Of a DNA stretch of 26,417 bases, positions 19,559 to 26,417 are shown one piece after another. The stretch spans positions 503,541 through 529,957 of the forward strand of contig NMRA01000165.1 of assembly GCA_002633005.1 (NCBI GenBank). The letters run 5' to 3'. The translations under genes and the position numbers were made by a program. Position 1 is the first letter of the stretch; every line of letters begins with the position of its first letter. The notes under the pieces are model-generated. The model searched no databases. It was not told where the DNA came from and worked only from the letters and a program-made list of their open reading frames with translations. Source of the DNA: Phoronis australis. Its lineage: Eukaryota; Phoronida; Phoronidae.

Positions 19559-22348
19559 TTGGACCTCTGGTGGTAGTGATAAAACTTGTTTGTTTTATGA
19601 ACCGGCTGTAAAACAAAGAATTCCTCCATAGGAGGGACACTACCAGAGCAGGGGAGATAATGTGGACTTTATGTCTCACTTTTGGGGTACTGGGTATCAC
19701 ATTTTTGTGCAGACGTAAAGTAATTTTGAAGAAAGGTTTGCACATTTCTGGCTTTGTTGAAGTTATGGAGGAAAGCAGTTGAAAAATAGCACAGTCACAA
19801 ATTAAGCACAATTTTTTGCTTCAAAATTTGGTTGGTTTTCAACGAGAAGAAATATCGTCAACATGTTTTGAAAATTACTGTACAGTAGTTAACAATTTTG
19901 GGGCTGGGGCCTAATCTTTGTACTCCATTCGTTCGAACTCAAGCTAAGTGTGTATTAGTGTGTGCTCAAGCACAAATGGTTTATGCATATCACTTTCTAG
20001 TCGCAAGTTTGCACTTGATGACCCCTAGATACAAGCTACAAACTCAAATAAAAACTCAATATTTCAAGTAAAATCTCGAAATATCGAGTTCAGTCTCAGT
20101 TTAGCCTCAAGGCCAGGGGTCATCACGTGCAAGTTAGGATTAAGCAATCTTCCATATACAGTAAACTACTGAGTTACAAAGTTGTTTACCCTTATCTTTT
20201 GTTAGTATTAAAATAGAACGTAAAATGTCAAACAAAATTGATATTGAGTTGATATTGAGTACAAAGGTTAGACCCCGGGTTCTGGCTTTAGGCCAAACTA
20301 ATAACAAGTAATAGATAAAAAGCTTATAGGCATTAATTGATATTGTTTTTACAATATATGCACCTGTCCAAATGAACTGTAAACATCATCACTGAAAACA
20401 AAACACAACTCTGAGGTGACCTGTACAAACAACCAATCACTCAAAGAATCTGAGACCAAATGAAACTCTCTTTGAATAACGACAGTACATCTATGAAGCT
20501 AAATTCTGGCCTTGACTCTCATCAAGTTTTTGTTTCTGCCACTGCACATTTTGGCTCAAATGCTTTGTCTTGTTAGGGGCATTTTTCACCTTAGTGTTGC
20601 ATTTTGTTTTCACTGATAGTATAGTAAAAGGCAAAAGTAATCAGACAAAATACTGTTTTCAAAAAATGGCTGGTTCCAACTATTACAAGGGCAAAATTGT
20701 AATTGTGAAATGGTTTGGTCACCTTATTAAGTTTCTTGTAAATTTCGCTTCATTCTCAGTCACTACTATGGCGATGGATTCAGATTCTACCCAGCGATCA
20801 TGAAGGAGAATTAGGGCTCATTTTGTCTGAATATTTACGACGTGTAGTGAATATCGTACATATGACATCAATTAATACTTAACCACCTATTATCCATTAC
20901 TGTTACGAAACAATACTTGGCTTTTGCACTTTATAAATTGTTGTAATAAAAATTAAGTGAAATTAAGTTGGCATTAAAACATGTCTGACAACTACATACA
21001 AAAATTCCGTGCCGCAATTTCAAGAACTTCATGAATTTAAAACAGACTCAGGTTATGTAGGACCTTGGAAAATGTTCGAATTTTGCTAAATTTGTAACAT
21101 CACTCATCAGAAAAGGCCGATATATTCTCATGAAGCTTTCACATACCACGCTTTATGCGCTGTTCTACAAAATGTTGTTAGAAATTGTTTTAATAATGTC
21201 ACATTTTTGCATGACTTTTATGAAAAAACCAAAAGATGCATACAATGAAATGATCATTTAAAAAACTGAAACGGCATTCTTGGGATTTCATCTTGAACAT
21301 TTATTTACATCACATCAAATATGGTCGTGTTGATTAATTTGGTGTGAATGTTCCAGTTTATTATAAATTCCACTTGTGACATACTCACGTGAGCCAAATA
21401 ATGACAGGTTGCTAAAACTTCCAAGACATTCTACATTTCTACTTTCACAAAATGCATACTTTTAGTTCAAATTCTTAGTTTTGTTTGACTTGTTAATAAA
21501 GTTCTTCATAACTTAAAATTATTGAAATACTTGCAGAAACTTAGTTCAGCTTAGAGCCCTATTTTGTAATTTTTCATCTTAGAAATACCAGAAATGCGAC
21601 TATCACAAATTAAGGTGAAAATGAACTTCTCTATTCAATAGGCAACTTATATCAATGCCATTAGTTTGAAATGTACGAGTGAGAAATCTCTTGTGTTTCA
21701 TAAAACAAAGACTTGCTGTTTGCTCAGCAATTTATACCTTCCCAAATAGGTGTGTAGGTCATTTGGGACGATCTATCACGATTAACTTCATTATGCATAT
21801 GTGGAATTTTGCACACGTGCCTGTATGTGAAACTCTTTGGGAAAAGCAAGGAGAAGTTCAAGATCAAAGTGAAGCTCTATTGATTTATGTTTGCAAATGA
21901 AAAAATTACTAAAAGACATGCACATGTGCCCCCAGAGGTTTAGGCATGGTGCGAAACACTTGAGCTAAAATTATTTCTTGAAAAAAGCATTCCTTCGGAT
22001 ATAAGTGTAAGGGTCTAAAAACATGCATGTACTAAGCCATGTTTCATTCAACAGTATGGCTGAACTCTGTAAACAATGAAAGGAATGAAGTAATTTATTT
22101 TAACTATTACACAAGATTGGCAAAAAAATAACTTTACTTGTCTAAAGTGAACAATTCTGAATTCAATACATTAAAAATTTGAGTCTTCAAACCTCCATTC
22201 AGAAGAACAGAAACCACAAATTGATTAGTCCGAGTTCCAAAATGTATTTTTGCAACGTGCTTGAGGTTCATTCTTGATACTATCCTCTGCCAAATTCAGT
22301 AATTATTTAAAGCACTGTTCTGCACATAATTTCTTCATCCACAAGTTC
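19559..22348. other. Intergenic region between convergent MRPL23 and NUP37
   Basis: AATAAA motifs downstream of the MRPL23 stop occur at 20047 and near 20944, but neither can be chosen as the poly(A) signal from sequence alone. An inverted-repeat element occupies 19906-20276. Open frames at 20570-20803 and 21679-21900 show no domain I recognise. The rest is AT-rich and unremarkable. Confidence 0.5.
19906..20276. mobile_element. Nested inverted-repeat (MITE-like) element, ~370 bp
   Basis: GGGGCCTAATCTTTGTACTC at 19906-19925 pairs with GAGTACAAAGGTTAGACCCC at 20257-20276 (18 of 20). Inside, TTGCACTTGATGACCCCT near 20008-20025 pairs with AGGGGTCATCACGTGCAA near 20114-20131 (17 of 18). The centre holds ATATTTCAAG...CGAAATAT. 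There is no coding capacity. Target duplications are not clear, so exact ends are uncertain. Confidence 0.6.
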
Positions 22349-22354
22349 TTTATT
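22349..22354 (-). promoter_or_regulatory. Candidate NUP37 poly(A) signal
   Basis: TTTATT on the plus strand reads AATAAA on the minus strand, about 150 bases past the NUP37 stop codon. Distance and orientation fit a cleavage signal; no transcript evidence is available. Confidence 0.4.
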
Positions 22355-22501
22355 CCCTCCTCACACCTGTGACTCCCACAGTCACTTCACCCATCAAGTG
22401 GCTTCCATTTGATCAGTAAGAGTCTATGACAAGGCATTCCATCTGATCACCATCAAGGGTATTTTAATAACGTGCTACATAGTCCGGGTGGTTCCACTTG
22501 A

Positions 22502-25500
22502 TCAAAACCTGTCAATAACCCAGAAGTAAACCTTCCCATCGCCACCTACAGCCACTATTGGTAATTTGTGATGCCATGTCAGACCTGCCCCATAGGGTAC
22601 GCTACCAGTCACCATGTTGTGTAAGAAGTTACTCTGAAAAAAGCAAACAACTGATAATATACGTGCTAGATAATTTAATTATAGGCTTTATCACCTAGTA
22701 TGAAGCTCGGATTGCCAACAGAAAGCATGGGCTCAAAAATACAAAGGACTAATGAGAAATGTGAAGAACAGGATTGTGATGGAGAAGGATGGACCATTTC
22801 TTCATTTCATGGTCTCAGATCGTGTTACAGAATGTCATGTCGTGTGTCAAATGCTGAAACGTCATTCATCTTGCCATCACAGAACTAAAGATGTACACCA
22901 GTACGAAAAAAGATAATATTAAATTTCATGCAAAGAAACAAATTCAACTCCCAAAACTGTAGCTCCCAAAATTGTAAGGTTCAACCCTCGTTCAATACAG
23001 CTGCTGCGGTATTGCTAATGACATCCGCTTCAAAACTGATATTCATCTCATGCTTTGCAGTTTGCTAATAAATCAATAGTCCCACTTTCACAGTCTTATG
23101 CTTTGCAGTTTGCTAATAAATCAATAGTCCCACTTTCACAGTCTTATGCTTTGCAGTTTGCTAATAAATCAATAGTCCCACTTTCACAGTCTTATGCTTT
23201 GCAGTTTGCTAATAAATCAATAGTCCCACTTTCACAGCCCCTGCCGCATCGCTCATTCGTTTCTCCAATTTTTCATCCATCCTTCACATTTCTTAGGTCA
23301 GTTCTCATTGGCAGCCCAAGCTCAACTCATTGCCAAATGGGAAGTATAACCCGCCACAAAACAACCCCAGTTCAAGTTGTTTTACTTCAAGGGTGGCCTA
23401 AATAGGCATGCTCTAATTTCTGAATAGGAGTACAACAATTCTTCGGTTTTTGCAACGTTGCTAGAATTGTCTTTTAAAAGCTGACTGTAGTAAGGTGCTA
23501 TAAAATAATAAACAGTGTTGTTTTATAATAGCCGTGACACTATAGGCCCTTTCCTACTGATGTCAATGTTCTGGGAAGTTGTGGTCAGTATGAACGGTTA
23601 ACTTTGGTCCTGGATCGAAGTTAGCAGCACAGGATAACTTTGCAGTAAACAGGTGGATTTAACAGCGGAGCGTCGATGCTGCGATGCAGTATGAACAATA
23701 AACTTTGAGTCCCATCAAAGTTATCACCAGGTGCCACTGTTATAGTCAACAATTAAAGGGCAATGTCGTAGCTAATAGTTGCTTACATTTTGCTCAAATA
23801 ATCACTAATCAAATTAGAAATAAGTTTTATGTCAATTAGCTCATGTAAATGTTCCCAAATTGTCACATTAAAAAAATCTTAGCGTGCACACGATGCATCA
23901 GTGCTACCTTGCGATTACTTCAATGACAACAGCGTCACATGCTGTTTACTTCGATGTCCGTTAACTACCGAAGTCGGTTTGAAAGGTTCAATTAACTTCG
24001 CAGTTTACGTCGACGCTCCTCTCAGACTGGAGGTAAGTCAGTATGAAAGGGCCTTATGACAAATTAGTTCAGCACTGAATACACGAGTCTATGGATTTGT
24101 CCATCTTGAATATGGTGACATAGATGAATTCTCAAGCACTTTTTTCGCCATTTACTCACGATTTTCAGAAAAATCTGTAATTTATTGACGTGCTCATAGA
24201 GAGCAATGTAAAACTCGGCTTGTTTTCTCTAACTAGTTCTACACCATGCTAAGCCTAGTAGTGGACTCGTGTATTTCGTTTGTCTATTGCTTAGGATTCA
24301 TTGATATTCTCTGTCAGTTCCATCTGACCATCTTCCAGTATGAAGTTACTAGACAGAAATATTCAACGTATGAAGAGACTTGCCAATCATATACATTCGT
24401 TTCTTGAATTTGTTGAAGTGTGATGGTTCCTTTATGCATAAAACAGAATTTTTGGAATTGGAAATTTGACAAAACAAAATTGTCAGCATATCAGATATTA
24501 AAACAACGCACATGCTTTGTTAGTATCATTATTGCACAAAGACAATATTCAACATCAATGAATTGCACCATCATACAGACTCACCTGGTTCTGAGCATAG
24601 TGACAGATCTTTAGCTCACTGTTGTTTTCCCCAGTACTAGCGTACACGTTCTCATTGGTGCGTGACCACTTAATGTCACATGACCCTTTGGTGTGAACTT
24701 GCCTGCTTACAAGGGGACGACTGAAATAAGAACCACAGATGTTGGTACACATTTGGAATTAATAGAAAGTTGAGACTGTAAATACTGGGGCTCGTTTTAT
24801 CAAATGGTGTATGTCTAGTCACAGCTAGTACAATTTTAAACACAAGATTGTAAATGTGACACTGTGTTGTTTTTAGAAACCAAGCCTTGCAAGAATGTAA
24901 AGTCTACTGTAAGCCGCATTCATACTCAATATGTAACTTTATCTTTTGAGAAGAGAGCTTGACAAACAGCAGAGTTAACAAGATCAAGACAATGAATATG
25001 AAATGCTTATACCGTAGTACTTTAATAATTATCACTTAGGAATCACAAGTTTTACTAACAGTGGGTATGAGAAAAGTTAAGGGCATTCAAATTGGGATAC
25101 ATTCAAATGTTAAATGTAAATGAACCACGATGAATTACCAGTGGTGATTTTATGCAAAGCACAATATGTACTTAAACAAACTGAGACTATCAGAAGAATG
25201 ATCAGCTATTTTATAAGCCCAAATGATGCACGACCAGATTGAAAATTTTATATCAAAAGATTGAGCATTTGCCGGAAACGGATAGGAAAGCGTCTCCCCC
25301 ACAACTCCACTGAGGGTTCTCACAGGGGCTCCTTTGACAAAGTTCAGGGATTACAGAAACAGAGGCTTGGGTAAAAACTGAACAGCCACCAGATCATCAT
25401 ACCCACTTTCAAGAGGTATAACTTCCTTCACATCAAACACTTGGTGGTTTTAGGCTTAAAATTAGTTCGCAGAAACGGTGCAGAGTGGCTTCATCAATCA

Positions 25501-25752
25501 ACTGGGCACTTACAACTCCACACATGTCCCAGACTATTACCTGCACAGAGTACATCTGTTAACAACTCACCTTGACTGGGAGGTGTCAAACAGGTAACTT
25601 TTGTTGTCTGCTAGGGCGACGACCTTTAACACATTGATGAGGCTCCAATCAGCAGCTTTGAGAGGGGTGTGCCCACAGTCAAGTGACATGATTGGCTGCA
25701 TTGTAATTAGGTTATAGAACCGTATTATACCATTCTTCTCAGCAACCATCAA
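22502..25752 (-). CDS. NUP37: Nucleoporin Nup37, last three coding exons (5' partial)
   Basis: Minus-strand exons are 25752-25571, 24720-24585 and 22633-22502, with GTGAGT donors and TTTTAG, ATTTCAG and TTTTTTCAG acceptors, in consistent phase. They encode the last 149 residues (human protein about 326). The first exon starts LMVAEKNGIIRFYNL, nearly identical to human LMVAEKNGTIRFYDL, and ends LFDTSQS. The second has GSCDIKWSRTNENVYASTG, matching the human DRACLFRWS...ENLFATTG region. The third has GSVPYGAGLTWHHKLP and ends VGGDGKVYFWVIDRF, matching GSVAVGSGLSWHRTLP...FWVTEV. These are the closing blades of its WD beta-propeller. Nup37 is a peripheral subunit of the Nup107-160 (Y) complex of the nuclear pore, also found at kinetochores. 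The N-terminal exons are beyond the right edge. The gene converges on MRPL23. Confidence 0.95.
23053..23237. repeat. 48-bp minisatellite, 3.9 identical copies
   Basis: Three full units (23053-23100, 23101-23148, 23149-23196) and a 41-bp partial (23197-23237) begin CTTTGCAGTTTGCTAATAAA and show no mismatch. The unit length is a multiple of three, so a plus-strand frame with a 16-residue repeat stays open. Each unit carries AATAAA on the plus strand, antisense to NUP37. Confidence 0.95.
23544..24054. mobile_element. MITE, 511 bp, with 3-bp TAT target duplication
   Basis: The left end is AGGCCCTTTCCTACTGA; the right end, reverse-complemented, is AGGCCCTTTCATACTGA (16 of 17). It is flanked by TAT at 23541-23543 and 24055-24057. 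Internal copies of CAGTATGAA and a GGAGCGTCGA/TCGACGCTCC pair give further internal symmetry. There is no coding capacity. A 3-bp duplication with a G/C-rich terminal start would fit the PIF/Harbinger group, but that assignment is tentative. Confidence 0.75.
24721..25570 (-). other. NUP37: NUP37 intron between the two propeller exons
   Basis: This 850-bp intron runs from the GTGAGT at 25570-25565 to the ATTTCAG ending at 24721 (minus strand). I see nothing else in it. Confidence 0.7.
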
Positions 25753-26181
25753 CTAAAAGAAAGGTTCACATATTAATTGGAACTTCACAAAAAGCTGAAT
25801 AAATATTACGATTTTAAAAGATTAAAGTAATTATTTTTATGAAAGACTGATAACTCCAGATACTGTTCTTACTTCACTTTCATCAAAAAACTTCCCACAA
25901 TACAAACCAACACAAGACAGTTAATCCCCACAAATGTAGGGAATTACTTGATGTCATTTAATTTTTGAGAATATGGTAAAATATCTCAGTATGGTGGACA
26001 AATGAGATTTTATTTTCTCATTTTCACATCAAAGACATGTCGCACCAAATCAATTCACAGTTTCCATGTTCAAGTTTTGTATCATACATATCACCAAACA
26101 ATATTTTAAAAAATTATGAGAATTCACAACGAAAAATGAAAAAGGCGAATTTCAGAAATTATTTCTGTCCGAAATTGATGA
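25753..26181 (-). other. NUP37: NUP37 upstream intron (partial)
   Basis: The stretch upstream of the LMVAEKN exon begins with its CTTTCTTTTAG acceptor. No further NUP37 exon can be found before the right edge. Confidence 0.5.
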
Positions 26182-26417
26182 GATTTTACCATAGACAGCA
26201 TTAATACAAATCCTTGCATCAATGAGCTTACCAAGCTTGCAATTGGAAGAACCAGCGATATACACTGGGTCAGGGCCCATGTGGGAATTGACGGCAATGA
26301 GAATGCAGACATACTTGCAAAGATAGGAGCCAGTGTTCTGCAATGTGTACCTGAACCTGCGATCCCAGTATCCTACGAATGCTGCAAGATGAGTATTACA
26401 CAAATGGTACATACCCA
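26182..26417 (+). mobile_element. LINE (non-LTR retrotransposon) RNase H domain fragment, partial
   Basis: An open plus-strand frame from 26182 to the window edge (78 codons) reads TIDSINTNPCINELTKLAI, then IHWVRAHVGIDGNENADILA. The HWVxAHVGIxGNExAD pattern, with the catalytic-site Asp of NExAD, is the C-terminal RNase H signature of ORF2 in I/Jockey/R1-like non-LTR elements. A TGA at 26179 precedes it, so the copy is broken at the 5' side. It lies antisense in an upstream intron of NUP37. Confidence 0.75.

Larger units (their letters stand above)
22634..24584 (-). other. NUP37: Last NUP37 intron, with minisatellite and MITE
   Basis: This 1951-bp intron hosts the 48-bp tandem array (23053-23237) and the 511-bp inverted-repeat element (23544-24054). 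The rest, 22637-23050 and 24060-24580, shows no exon or RNA gene that I can support. Confidence 0.7.

Noticed and set aside
23055-23405. 116-codon frame with a 16-residue perfect repeat
   Set aside because: It is produced by the 48-bp minisatellite inside a NUP37 intron on the opposite strand. There is no synonymous variation between units and no flanking coding signature.
1-26417. CRISPR array, prophage, operon or bacterial system
   Set aside because: All supported genes are split animal nuclear genes, and the tandem arrays lack spacer-repeat organisation.

Overview
The window looks like nuclear DNA of an invertebrate animal. It is AT-rich, its genes are split by long introns with GT/AG borders, and the space between exons is filled with short inverted-repeat elements, minisatellites and diverged retroelement pieces. 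I cannot name the species. The repeat style fits a marine invertebrate, but that is a weak inference. The sequence is a draft assembly: an 8-base N gap follows a C tract at 7347-7354, and a single N at 17152 ends a repeat array.

Three protein-coding genes can be supported. (1) On the minus strand at the left is the 5' part of a gene for a Lys/Ser-rich basic protein. It has a first coding exon at 4025-3922 and a large exon at 2600-1024, and it runs off the left edge. I do not recognise the family. (2) MRPL23, for mitochondrial large-subunit ribosomal protein uL23m, appears complete on the plus strand as five coding exons (4585-4613, 13256-13405, 14702-14784, 15154-15230, 19406-19558; 163 residues). 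The first exon is inferred from phase and signals only. (3) On the minus strand at the right are the last three coding exons of NUP37, a WD-repeat nucleoporin of the Y complex (25752-25571, 24720-24585, 22633-22502); its 5' exons lie beyond the right edge.

Genes 1 and 2 are divergent, with start codons 560 bp apart, so 4026-4584 is probably a shared promoter region. MRPL23 and NUP37 converge, with about 2.9 kb between their stop codons. No functional link among the three genes is implied beyond adjacency.

Most of the interest is in the introns. Intron 1 of MRPL23 (8.6 kb) holds a foldback element interrupted by a second foldback element with a perfect 9-bp target duplication. It also holds three fragments of a duplicated unit with degraded coding sequence resembling the P2X7 intracellular domain, and a 17-bp minisatellite fused to a tRNA-like head. 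Intron 4 of MRPL23 carries a higher-order tandem array: 450-bp units, each made of three subunits of 145, 161 and 144 bp marked by CTAGTGGC. The MRPL23/NUP37 intergenic region carries a ~370-bp nested inverted-repeat element. The last NUP37 intron has a perfect 48-bp minisatellite and a 511-bp MITE with a 3-bp target duplication. A LINE RNase H fragment lies antisense to NUP37 at the right edge.
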